This document shows positions 35,797 through 42,559 of a stretch of 55,894 nucleotides of DNA, in pieces (the stretch's first letter is position 1; each line of letters begins with the position of its first letter). The notes beneath the pieces were generated by a model that saw only the letters and a list, made by a program, of their open reading frames with translations, was not told the origin of the DNA and did not search any database. A program made the translations under genes and the position numbers. This stretch comes from Rugosibacter sp. (GTDB taxonomy: Bacteria; Pseudomonadota; Gammaproteobacteria; Burkholderiales; Rhodocyclaceae), in the NCBI GenBank assembly GCA_004322535.1, contig SCUZ01000073.1, positions 1 to 55,894 of the forward strand, in the 5' to 3' direction.

Positions 35797-37205
35797 CGAC
35801 GCGCTTTCTTTTTACCGGCTGGTTTGCTGGTGGATTTGCCTGATTTTCTAATGCTGACGGAAACGCGATTGCCTTTTGTCATTGATTTTTTAGCACTGCC
35901 TTTTGCGGCCGCAGGGCCACGTTTACCTGCTTTTTTGCCATGCACTTTGAGTCTGGAGGATCGTCTTGCGCTCACTTGGGGTTCATCGTCTTCCACAGCG
36001 GCACTCATGGCCTCCGTAATAACTGCATCCTTACCAGGAACGAGTAAGCCAAAGCCGGGGGAAACTTTCGAGCGTCGGCCCAAGCCATTGAGTTGTTTGA
36101 GATAGGCCACGCTGATGCCATGGCGGCGGGCGACGGTATTCAGTTTTTCGCCGCGAGCCAAGGTATGGGTGCGCCATGCGGAGAGTGGCTTGTCCTGTGC
36201 TTCGTGAGCGTGCAGATTATCGAGAAATACTTTGACTTTATCGCTAGGAATCACCATCGGGCTATTCGCGCTATCAGGCATCACCGGGCGGTTGTAGGCG
36301 GGGTTGAGCGCAAGAAATTCCGTCACAGGTATTTCTGCAAAGCGCGCAGCCAAGGCCACATCCATGTCGCCATTGCGTTCAATCACCTGAAAGTAAGGCC
36401 GATTAGGAATCGGGTCGAGCTTAAAGCCAAAGAGTGCGGGGTTTGCCACAATGTTTTTAATGGCTTGCAGCTTGGGCACGTAATAACGTGTTTCGTTCGG
36501 CATGCCCAAATGCGCATAATCCGCAGGTAAGCCCTTGGCTTGATTTTTGGCGATTGCCCTGCCTACGGCGCCTTCGCCCCAGTTGTAAGAGGCCAGTGCC
36601 AACTGCCAGTCGCCATGCATTTCATAAATGTATTTCAGGTAATCGAGTGCCGCATTGGTCGAGGCAATAATGTCGCGGCGTTCATCGAACCAGGCATTCT
36701 GCTTGAGGTTGTAATTTCTGCCAGTAGAGGGGATGAACTGCCATATGCCAAGTGCCTGGGCCGAGGAACGCGCTTGTGGGTTATAGGCACTTTCGACGAA
36801 AGGCAACAAGGCCAGCTCAGTCGGCATGCCACGCTTTTCAAGTTCGGTCACGATGTGATACAGGTAGCGGCGGCCGCGATTCAGCACGCTACGCAAAAAA
36901 TCCGGATGGTTCAAGTACCAGGCCTGGCGATCCGCCACCAAAGCGCTATCCAGATCGGGCATGGCGAATCCGTTACGCATGCGTTGCCATAAATCGTCCG
37001 GTGAAATGGTGAGGTCGATGACAGGAATGCGTGGCGAATCATCGTTGATTCCCTGCGCAATCTCCCTGAACGAGGCAGCCTTTGGACTATCGGGGGGGAG
37101 GTCGGCAATATACAGCTTGGTTGGGGTCGGTTGTGAGACGGGTGCTGTCTGACAACCGGCGAGAAACAGCAAAAACAGGAGAGACGTAAATAATGATCGC
37201 ATCAA
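35793..37205 (-). CDS. mltD: Membrane-bound lytic murein transglycosylase, MltD-like
   Basis: Outer-membrane lipoprotein that cleaves peptidoglycan glycan strands. The 470-residue protein has a lipoprotein signal with lipobox LAGC (Cys about 18), a family-1 transglycosylase domain with catalytic Glu in FVESAYNPQA and the ALGIWQFIPSTGRNY and LASYNWGEG motifs, then one LysM peptidoglycan-binding domain (THTLARGEKLNTVARRHGIS, about 340-385). The last about 60 residues are a basic Lys/Arg/Ser-rich tail (HGKKAGKRGPAAAKGSAKK). It has one LysM where E. coli MltD has two. Confidence 0.92.
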   Translation of the reverse strand: MMRSLFTSLLFLLFLAGCQTAPVSQPTPTKLYIADLPPDSPKAASFREIAQGINDDSPRIPVIDLTISPDDLWQRMRNGFAMPDLDSALVADRQAWYLNHPDFLRSVLNRGRRYLYHIVTELEKRGMPTELALLPFVESAYNPQARSSAQALGIWQFIPSTGRNYNLKQNAWFDERRDIIASTNAALDYLKYIYEMHGDWQLALASYNWGEGAVGRAIAKNQAKGLPADYAHLGMPNETRYYVPKLQAIKNIVANPALFGFKLDPIPNRPYFQVIERNGDMDVALAARFAEIPVTEFLALNPAYNRPVMPDSANSPMVIPSDKVKVFLDNLHAHEAQDKPLSAWRTHTLARGEKLNTVARRHGISVAYLKQLNGLGRRSKVSPGFGLLVPGKDAVITEAMSAAVEDDEPQVSARRSSRLKVHGKKAGKRGPAAAKGSAKKSMTKGNRVSVSIRKSGKSTSKPAGKKKARR

Positions 37206-37279
37206 GTCAAATAAAAAATCCGGGAAATTGGCAGCATTGGTGAATGCTTGCTAGGCATGGGGCTGGCCGATGAGTTTGT

Positions 37280-38074
37280 CTAAAAATGATTTTTCCACTC
37301 GCGAATAGCGGTAAAGGTTTCTACCGCATCGCGTGGCGGATGCCCGAGTCTTGCTGCCGCCGCCGCACGCACAGCGGGCGCGTCCGAGCGCAAAAAGGGA
37401 TTGGTTTCCAGTTCCAGATCAATGCGCGTTGGCACCGTAAAGCTGCCCGCCGCGCGGGTAGCGGCAACCTCTTTGCTACGCTGCTGAATAGCCTGATTAT
37501 CCGGCTCGACGGCCAGGGCAAAGCGTAGATTTGCTGCCGTGTATTCATGTGTGCAATACACAAAAGTCGGCGCTGGCAATACGGCAAGCTTGGTTAATGA
37601 ATCAAGCATTTGCGCCGGTGTGCCCTCAAACAAACGTCCGCAACCTGCCGCAAACAGCGTGTCACCGCTGAATACTGCTCCTGCCTCACCTATGCCCGGA
37701 CCATAATAGGCAATGTGTCCCAGTGTATGGCCGGGCAGGGTAATGACTTCAAATTCACAGTCAAGTTCAGGCAAGTGAATATGCTCACCACCATGTAAAG
37801 GATGCGAAACTTCGGCAATATTTTCGCTGGCAGGGCCGTACACAGGGGAGGGATGATGGGCGATAATTTCTGCAATGCCGCCAATATGATCCGGGTGATA
37901 ATGCGTCACCAGCACGGCACATAAGCGATCGCCCGTTTTTGCCAAATACTCGCGTACAGGGGCAGCGTCACCCGGGTCGACGACGGCAACCTGGCTTGCG
38001 TGACGCAACACCCAGATGTAGTTGTCGGTAAATGCAGGCAGAGCAATGATTTCAACCGCCGATTTTTTGATCAT
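37280..38074 (-). CDS. gloB: Hydroxyacylglutathione hydrolase (glyoxalase II)
   Basis: Metallo-beta-lactamase-fold hydrolase that releases D-lactate and glutathione from the product of gloA. The binuclear metal motif THYHPDHIGG, the later His in LPGHTLGHIAYY, the Asp in FSGDTLFAAGCGRLFEG and the His in YCTHEYTAANLRFA are all in place, and the glutathione-binding C-terminal helices end FTAIREWKN. From the ATG at 38074 it has 264 residues; GGAAG stands eight bases before it. It is divergent from the methyltransferase gene, with starts 24 bases apart. Confidence 0.95.
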   Translation of the reverse strand: MIKKSAVEIIALPAFTDNYIWVLRHASQVAVVDPGDAAPVREYLAKTGDRLCAVLVTHYHPDHIGGIAEIIAHHPSPVYGPASENIAEVSHPLHGGEHIHLPELDCEFEVITLPGHTLGHIAYYGPGIGEAGAVFSGDTLFAAGCGRLFEGTPAQMLDSLTKLAVLPAPTFVYCTHEYTAANLRFALAVEPDNQAIQQRSKEVAATRAAGSFTVPTRIDLELETNPFLRSDAPAVRAAAAARLGHPPRDAVETFTAIREWKNHF

Positions 38075-38098
38075 GGTTTTATCTTCCACTTAATTACA

Positions 38099-38830
38099 AT
38101 GTCAATTCAAGGTCTTGAAGTATGGCTGGAAACCCCGGCAGGACGGTATGTGCTGGACTGGGAGCAGGAAAAACACGATCTGCTGGTTGCCAATGCTTTT
38201 GGCTTTAATGCCGTGCAACTCTCATTTCCGCGTCATGATTTCCTCCGCACCAACCGCATGCCGCTACGCTTTCGGTGTGATGATGGACGATATGCCGGTT
38301 CCGCGGAAATACTCGCCGACCTCCATTATCTGCCATTTGCGACCAATAGTCTTGATCTTGTCGTGTTGCCGCACACACTGGAATTCGATGCGCATCCACA
38401 CCACGTGCTGCGTGAAGTTGAGCGGGTGCTCGTGCCTGAAGGACAGGTGATCATCACCGGTTTTAATCCACTGAGCCTGTGGGGGTTGAAACGCAAGATC
38501 ACGCGACAAAATGCAGCGCCGCCCTGGCGCGGAAATTATCTCAGCGTGCCGCGCTTGAAAGACTGGCTGACCTTGCTCGGTTTCGAGATGCAAGCCGGAG
38601 CATTCGGCTGTTATGCCCCAGCCGTGGCACAAGAAAAATGGCTGCATCGGTTTCGTTTCATGGAAGCAGCAGGTGACCGTTGGTGGCCCATTGCGGGTGC
38701 TGTGTATATTGTGCAGGCTGTCAAACGCCAGCACGGCATGCGGCTTATCATGCCCGCCTGGCATGACCGCAAGGCACGCGCCAAAGCCTTGGTGACGGTT
38801 ACTCGAAAAGTGGAGAAAATGGATCGATGA
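38099..38830 (+). CDS. Class I SAM-dependent methyltransferase
   Basis: A 243-residue methyltransferase of the UbiE/Methyltransf_11 type commonly found between gloB and rnhA in betaproteobacteria. The fold is visible: [19 protein letters not shown] (motif I region, degenerate in glycine content), [19 protein letters not shown] (motif II/post II) and [29 protein letters not shown] (motif III). The glycine-rich GxGxG is not standard, so cofactor binding may differ. Its stop overlaps the rnhA start by four bases. Substrate unknown. Confidence 0.88.
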   Translation: MSIQGLEVWLETPAGRYVLDWEQEKHDLLVANAFGFNAVQLSFPRHDFLRTNRMPLRFRCDDGRYAGSAEILADLHYLPFATNSLDLVVLPHTLEFDAHPHHVLREVERVLVPEGQVIITGFNPLSLWGLKRKITRQNAAPPWRGNYLSVPRLKDWLTLLGFEMQAGAFGCYAPAVAQEKWLHRFRFMEAAGDRWWPIAGAVYIVQAVKRQHGMRLIMPAWHDRKARAKALVTVTRKVEKMDR

Positions 38831-39270
38831 TAGATATTTTTACCGATGGCGCATGTAGCGGAAACCCTGGCCCTGGCGGCTGGGGCGCGATTTTGCGGAT
38901 GGATGAGAAGGAAAAGGAACTCTTTGGTGGCGAGTTGCAGACCACCAATAATCGGATGGAAATGATGGCCGTCATCGAGGCGTTAAAAGCGCTTAAACAA
39001 CCTGTCATCTTGCCCGTACGCGTGCATACCGATTCGCAATATGTGCAAAAAGGCATCAGCGAATGGATCCATAACTGGAAGCGGCGCGGCTGGAAAACAG
39101 CCAACAAAGAGCCGGTGAAAAATGCCGATCTGTGGCGCGAACTGGATCAACTGGCCAGCCAGCAGAAGATTGAATGGATATGGGTCAGGGGGCATGCTGG
39201 CCACACTGAAAACGAACGTGCCGATGCACTCGCGCGGCGTGGTGTTGAACTTGTTCGGATGGGGAAATAG
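38827..39270 (+). CDS. rnhA: Ribonuclease HI
   Basis: Cleaves RNA in RNA:DNA hybrids. The 147-residue protein has the catalytic acidic set in family order: [16 protein letters not shown] (first Asp), [13 protein letters not shown] (Glu), [11 protein letters not shown] (Asp) and [13 protein letters not shown] (Asp, with the flexible-loop His in RGHAGH). The basic [20 protein letters not shown] handle is present. Overlaps the methyltransferase gene and is followed five bases later by dnaQ, the conserved rnhA-dnaQ pair. Confidence 0.97.
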   Translation: MIDIFTDGACSGNPGPGGWGAILRMDEKEKELFGGELQTTNNRMEMMAVIEALKALKQPVILPVRVHTDSQYVQKGISEWIHNWKRRGWKTANKEPVKNADLWRELDQLASQQKIEWIWVRGHAGHTENERADALARRGVELVRMGK

Positions 39271-39274
39271 ATTC

Positions 39275-39967
39275 ATGCGCAAGGTTATTCTGGATACGGA
39301 AACCACTGGCCTGGATTTTCGTACCGGCGATCGGCTGGTTGAAATCGGCTGCGTTGAAATGCTCGGCCGCCAGCTGAGCGGATTACGCTTTCATAAATAC
39401 CTCAACCCTGAGCGCGACGTCCCCCCCGGGGCGACGGCCATTCATGGCCTGACAACGGAATTTCTCGCAGATAAGCCAAAGTTTTCAGAGGTCGTTGATG
39501 AGTTCATGGATTTTGTGCGCGGCGCTGAAATCGTTATTCACAATGCCTCGTTTGACGTGGGTTTTTTGAATAACGAGCTTGGCCTGCTGCAAAAAGAAAG
39601 TATCGAGCAGCTAAGCCATGGCGTGACAGACACCCTGCGCATGGCGCGCGAGATGCGGCCGGGAAAGAAAAACAACCTGAATGCACTGTGCAGCGAATTT
39701 GGCATAGACAACGCCAGCCGCACGCTGCATGGCGCCTTGCTTGACGCCGAACTGCTGGCCGAGGTTTACCTCGCCATGACGCGCGGGCAAAATTCACTCA
39801 CCATGGATTTTGCCGCACCGACAGCGAGCATGACGACAACTGGAATAAGCGGGCGACCACCGCTCAAGGTGCTGCGCGCCAGTGAGGCTGAATTGGCCGA
39901 CCATGCGCGCGTGCTGGCGGAGATTGGCAAGGAAAGCAAGGGCAAGTGTCTTTGGCGCTTGCCTTGA
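39275..39967 (+). CDS. dnaQ: DNA polymerase III epsilon subunit (3'-5' proofreading exonuclease)
   Basis: Proofreading subunit of the replicative polymerase. The exonuclease motifs are ExoI VILDTETTGLD, ExoII NASFDVGFLNNEL and ExoIII-epsilon HGALLDAELLAEVYLAM, placing it in the DEDDh class. 230 residues from the ATG at 39275, with a proline- and serine-poor C-terminal tail that would bind alpha. The frame is open further upstream inside rnhA, but the family start is clear. The gene's stop marks the left junction of the integron remnant. Confidence 0.97.
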   Translation: MRKVILDTETTGLDFRTGDRLVEIGCVEMLGRQLSGLRFHKYLNPERDVPPGATAIHGLTTEFLADKPKFSEVVDEFMDFVRGAEIVIHNASFDVGFLNNELGLLQKESIEQLSHGVTDTLRMAREMRPGKKNNLNALCSEFGIDNASRTLHGALLDAELLAEVYLAMTRGQNSLTMDFAAPTASMTTTGISGRPPLKVLRASEAELADHARVLAEIGKESKGKCLWRLP

Positions 39968-39971
39968 AAAC

Positions 39972-40105
39972 GGATATAACGATTTAATTAAATTCACATA
40001 AGCAGGATTGGTGTGCATGCTGTAATGTTTCACCTGCAGCTTGTCGCGCACCTGGTCCAGCAGTTTGGGTGGCGAGTTGATCACCGGGGTGTCTTGAGTC
40101 GGCAT
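39972..40105 (-). pseudogene. intI: Truncated integron integrase (IntI N-terminal fragment)
   Basis: About 45 codons on the minus strand starting at 40105 read as the N-terminus of an integron tyrosine recombinase: LLDQVRDKLQVKHYSMHT and AYVNLIKSLYPFS line up with the IntI1 segments VLDQLRERIRYLHYS and AYVHWVRAFIRFH. This is the SAM-like core-binding part. The catalytic domain with its R-H-R-Y residues and the IntI-specific insert is missing, because the similarity ends within ten bases of the dnaQ stop. The open frame continues antisense into dnaQ but that part is meaningless. A divergent intI next to attI and cassettes is the defining integron layout. Confidence 0.82.
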
Positions 40106-40225
40106 TTCCAGAATACGATCAAAATATATTTAATTTTTTCAGTTAGATAAATCAAGATGAACCAAGTTAGACACCTGCTGTGGTCAAAATATACACACGA
40201 TTCGTGTGTCTACTTCACGTTGGGC
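40106..40225 (+). other. attI-like recombination region of the integron
   Basis: This AT-rich stretch between the integrase start and the first cassette has three GTTRRRY-type sites: GTTAGAT (40142-40148), GTTAGAC (40166-40172) and GTTGGGC (40219-40225). The last fits the crossover point, since the cassette starts at its TTGGGC. ACACACGA-t-TCGTGTGT (40193-40209) is a perfect 8-1-8 palindrome ten bases before that crossover. Promoters for intI and for cassette expression (Pc) should lie here but I cannot place them. Confidence 0.65.
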
Positions 40226-40238
40226 GTCATAGGAACCT

Positions 40239-40997
40239 ATGGGTCCGTTACTTAATGCTGCGGTACTAGCGTTGGCACTTGACACCGGCCTTGTCGCAGG
40301 TGTCATTATTTGGCGGATTGCTCAAGCGCCCGACTCATTTTCAATTCTCGATCTTGGCCCCCTGCTCGTCGCAGCGGGCGTCTTGACCGCCCTCATTGCA
40401 TTCCTTTTCAATCTGCGCCGAGCACGGTCGGAGGACCTATTAGAGGCAGCGACGGACTTGCTAGAGAAGGCCTATGAGAATTTGGCGCCAAAGGGTGAGT
40501 CCACTCTGCCGTCCAACCGTCGTCTTACATGGCTTTCGACCGCTCGTCTGATTATCACTGCGGAAACATTGGGGAAGAGGATCACCGAACCCAGCCACGA
40601 GCTGATTTATCGGGAAAAAAAGGAGTATTGGAGAACTCGACTCTATGAACTCATTTGGCCATCTATCGAAGGCCTTCCAAGCTCGTTCTACGCAGAGAGT
40701 CCAGAACACATGATTGCTCGCTCTGGAGACGTTCGAGACCCATTGTCCGAGAAATCGCTCGCGTTTCTGTATCGCTTTGTCCGTTGGCCTGAAGATACGC
40801 CCGATCCCCTCGGAAACGAGCCCAACTTCACAGACGAGGAAATTGATCGAATGCGTTCCTTTGGGCCGCGCGGACTTGGAAGCCTTATTGCTGAAGCTCG
40901 TCGTTTGCGTCAATCGGAGGTCGGCAATGACGCCCAACCCGGCGTTCAAGCGGAGCTTCGCCAAAATGCCGGCGAAGCCCGCTTAACTCTACGTTAG
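40239..40997 (+). CDS. Cassette 1 protein: two-helix membrane protein of unknown function
   Basis: A 252-residue protein that I do not recognise. Two hydrophobic helices lie near the N-terminus (LLNAAVLALALDTGLVAGVIIW and LGPLLVAAGVLTALIAFLF), followed by NLRRARSE and a largely soluble, charged domain of about 180 residues with Trp/Tyr-rich segments (EYWRTRLYELIWPSIEGLP). By the positive-inside rule the large domain is cytoplasmic. The last about 22 residues (from NDAQPGVQ) are encoded inside the attC site, a usual feature of cassette genes. TAGGAA precedes the ATG. No enzyme motif is seen. Confidence 0.85.
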   Translation: MGPLLNAAVLALALDTGLVAGVIIWRIAQAPDSFSILDLGPLLVAAGVLTALIAFLFNLRRARSEDLLEAATDLLEKAYENLAPKGESTLPSNRRLTWLSTARLIITAETLGKRITEPSHELIYREKKEYWRTRLYELIWPSIEGLPSSFYAESPEHMIARSGDVRDPLSEKSLAFLYRFVRWPEDTPDPLGNEPNFTDEEIDRMRSFGPRGLGSLIAEARRLRQSEVGNDAQPGVQAELRQNAGEARLTLR

Positions 40998-40999
40998 GG
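40932..40999 (+). repeat. attC site of cassette 1
   Basis: The 68-base site runs from the inverse core GCCCAAC (40932-40938) to the core GTTAGGG (40993-40999). Inside, AAGCGG-a-GCTTCGCC pairs with GGCGAAGC-CCGCTT, leaving one unpaired A, as expected for the extrahelical base that marks the bottom strand of a folded attC. The CGGCGTTCAAGCGG segment is common in attC sites. Confidence 0.88.
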
Positions 41000-41005
41000 G
41001 GCAAC

Positions 41006-41494
41006 ATGCAGCAAACTCCATTGGGTGGCATTGATGAAGTTGCCAAAGAGCATGAAATGAACGCCCGCGACCATGAGATCGAGCTAAAGCATTTCGAGCT
41101 CTATCAAGAGTACGAAAAAGATATCCGCATTCGCGCAGACAACTTTGCCAAAGGCATTTTTTTTATCGCCGGTGGCTCGCTAACTCTTTCCATTGGCATT
41201 TTCACTCGACCTGATCGCCCTATTCTGGCGGGCACGGAACTCGTGTGGCTCAGGGTCGCATGGGCCGCGCTGTTTTCGAGCGTTGCTTGCCTGATGTTGG
41301 TGCAGCTAATCCTGCTGATTCGCTCCTCCAGATATGCTGGCGCTTGGGCACGAAAACTAAAGAAGGAACAGTCACAGTACCCAAACCAATCCGTGAGCGG
41401 AAATGCCGCGTGGGTATTTGGCCTCCTAGGGTTTGGCGCTTGTTTGTTGGGGCTGTTCCTGCTCGCTTATGTCTCTGTATCCGTGCTCAAATGA
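41006..41494 (+). CDS. Cassette 2 protein: three-helix membrane protein of unknown function
   Basis: A 162-residue protein with no recognised family. The first about 50 residues are charged and helical, with many His and Glu (AKEHEMNARDHEIELKHFELYQEYEKDIRIRAD), likely a short coiled coil. Three hydrophobic helices follow: FFIAGGSLTLSIGIF, the long WAALFSSVACLMLVQLILLI and WVFGLLGFGACLLGLFLLAYV. A basic loop (RSSRYAGAWARKLKKEQ) lies between helices 2 and 3. The ATG is 13 bases after the crossover site, with GGGGG before it. Possibly an effector or small stress membrane protein; nothing proves this. Confidence 0.82.
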   Translation: MQQTPLGGIDEVAKEHEMNARDHEIELKHFELYQEYEKDIRIRADNFAKGIFFIAGGSLTLSIGIFTRPDRPILAGTELVWLRVAWAALFSSVACLMLVQLILLIRSSRYAGAWARKLKKEQSQYPNQSVSGNAAWVFGLLGFGACLLGLFLLAYVSVSVLK

Positions 41495-41514
41495 AATATC
41501 GGCCTTGCCTCCTA

Positions 41515-41579
41515 GCCCGGCGTTGCAGGGGCGCTGCGCCAAAAAAGCGGCGTAGCGCCCCTGAACTTCAACATTGGGC
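41515..41579 (+). repeat. attC site of cassette 2, with altered core bases
   Basis: A 65-base imperfect palindrome with a strong inner stem: CAGGGGCGCT pairs with AGCGCCCCTG, then GCC/GGC around an AAAAAA-bearing loop. The core is ATTGGGC (41573-41579) where GTTRRRY is expected, and the inverse core is GCCCGGC (41515-41521) where RYYYAAC is expected. Both changes hit bases needed for recombination, so this site may be inactive. Confidence 0.8.
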
Positions 41580-41618
41580 GTCGCAGTCTTGGTCCTCGAT
41601 TAATTTCAGGGAGAAATC

Positions 41619-42179
41619 ATGAACCAGTGTGAATTCTGGGAGAAAGTTTGGCTCACCGTTATTGATAAGGGGCTGTTGGCACTCATCGTATTGGTCGCTG
41701 GCTTCTATTTGAATAGAGTGCTTGAGGTGTTCAAAGGCAAGCTCTCCCGAGAGCAAGAGTTTGTCCGTACTGCCAACGCCGCAGTGGTCGATCTAACCAG
41801 GAAACTTGCTACTGGCAGTCATCTCATCTCCTGGCTCTCGTGGAGTTCAACGGAACCCGATGTCTCGTTGTCAGAAAGCGACTTTACTGACTACGATAAA
41901 GGCATGATTGGCGTACTCAGCGACCTTGTGGGGTTACAGGCATCAGTCGCCGCACTGGATCCCTCCCGGTTCGCCGATTTGTCGGATTTTGCCGAACAAC
42001 TCTACGCCCGTGACGTCAATGTGGGGAAGGCTCGCGATCTTTATCGGACAAAAGACCCTGAAAAAATGAAACAGTCCATCGCGCTCCTGAAGTCCATCTA
42101 CTATGAGTCGCTCGAATTCGATAAGGCACTTCTTGCCGCCGTCACGGGCTTGCTTGCGCCACCCCCCACGGGGGCGTAG
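41619..42179 (+). CDS. Cassette 3 protein: single-helix membrane protein of unknown function
   Basis: A 186-residue protein I cannot assign. One N-terminal helix (LLALIVLVAGFYLNRVLEVF) is followed by a basic stretch (KGKLSREQEFVR) and a cytoplasmic, helical domain with two parts: an aromatic segment (SHLISWLSWSSTEPD) and a longer one ending SIALLKSIYYESLEFDKALLAAV. This plan (one helix, KxKLSREQE, helical bundle) recalls unnamed DUF proteins found beside helicases or in cassettes, but I name none. CAGGGAGA stands before the ATG. The stop is 15 bases before the attC inverse core. Confidence 0.85.
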   Translation: MNQCEFWEKVWLTVIDKGLLALIVLVAGFYLNRVLEVFKGKLSREQEFVRTANAAVVDLTRKLATGSHLISWLSWSSTEPDVSLSESDFTDYDKGMIGVLSDLVGLQASVAALDPSRFADLSDFAEQLYARDVNVGKARDLYRTKDPEKMKQSIALLKSIYYESLEFDKALLAAVTGLLAPPPTGA

Positions 42180-42193
42180 GTCGACACTTGGCC

Positions 42194-42260
42194 GCCCAAC
42201 CCATCAATCTACTGGGCCTGCGCGAAAAGCCGCGCAGGCCGGTGACTTCAAACGTTAAGG
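42194..42260 (+). repeat. attC site of cassette 3
   Basis: A 67-base site from inverse core GCCCAAC (42194-42200) to core GTTAAGG (42254-42260). The inner stem GGCCTGCGCG / CGCGCAGGCC is perfect around a short AAAAGC-type loop. CCTTAAC (42273-42279), the complement of the core, follows 12 bases later and may be the start of a lost fourth cassette's site or a chance repeat. Confidence 0.85.
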
Positions 42261-42299
42261 CTGTAGAAAAACCCTTAACCCGCCGTTTTATTCCTCTAG

Positions 42300-42481
42300 A
42301 TGGTCTTTCTGATCCAGAATACGCAAAATCGAGATACTGAGGCGATACAAGTAAAGCTTGATGAACTGACACGAGCAACGCAAGGTGCTCACAATGCATT
42401 GCCTGATCCGGAAGGGCTTGAAGCGGAGGACTCGATGCCTTCAAGCAAAGCATCAAGCGCTTGCCGCTGCCGCGCAGATGA
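42300..42481 (+). pseudogene. Low-affinity iron permease gene fragment, frameshifted
   Basis: The frame from 42300 reads MVFLIQNTQNRDTEAIQVKL then DELTRATQGAHNALPDPE, which matches the C-terminal part of low-affinity iron permease family proteins (after their last helix). A stop codon (TAG) directly precedes the ATG and the membrane part is gone. At about 42430 the frame slips: in the next frame the sequence reads LDAFKQSIKRL, the natural continuation, and then stops at 42481; a third frame gives AAAQMKLRVIKTRERP, suggesting a second slip. It is a decayed remnant next to the integron array. Confidence 0.72.
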
Positions 42482-42559
42482 AGCTGAGGGTAATAAAGAC
42501 ACGGGAACGCCCGAGCCTTGAGCTGCTGAAAGACGATTGATCTTGCACGCTGAGCGAGA

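Larger units (their letters stand above)
40220..42254 (+). mobile_element. Integron cassette array, three cassettes
   Basis: Three cassettes lie head to tail: 40220-40993, 40994-41573 and 41574-42254. Each has one gene on the plus strand starting shortly after the crossover and ending just before or within an attC site. The boundary sites are GTTGGGC (40219), GTTAGGG (40993), ATTGGGC (41573) and GTTAAGG (42254). Short leaders, single orientation and imperfect palindromes after each gene are the marks of integron cassettes. With intI truncated, the array cannot be moved unless an integrase acts from elsewhere. Confidence 0.85.

Noticed and set aside
39794-40105. A full 103-residue gene antisense to dnaQ
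   Set aside because: Only the first about 45 codons have meaning (IntI-like); the rest is the reverse strand of dnaQ.
42300-42521. Intact 73-residue gene at this position
   Set aside because: Similarity to the iron permease family continues in a different frame after about 42430, and the membrane part is missing, so it is a pseudogene.
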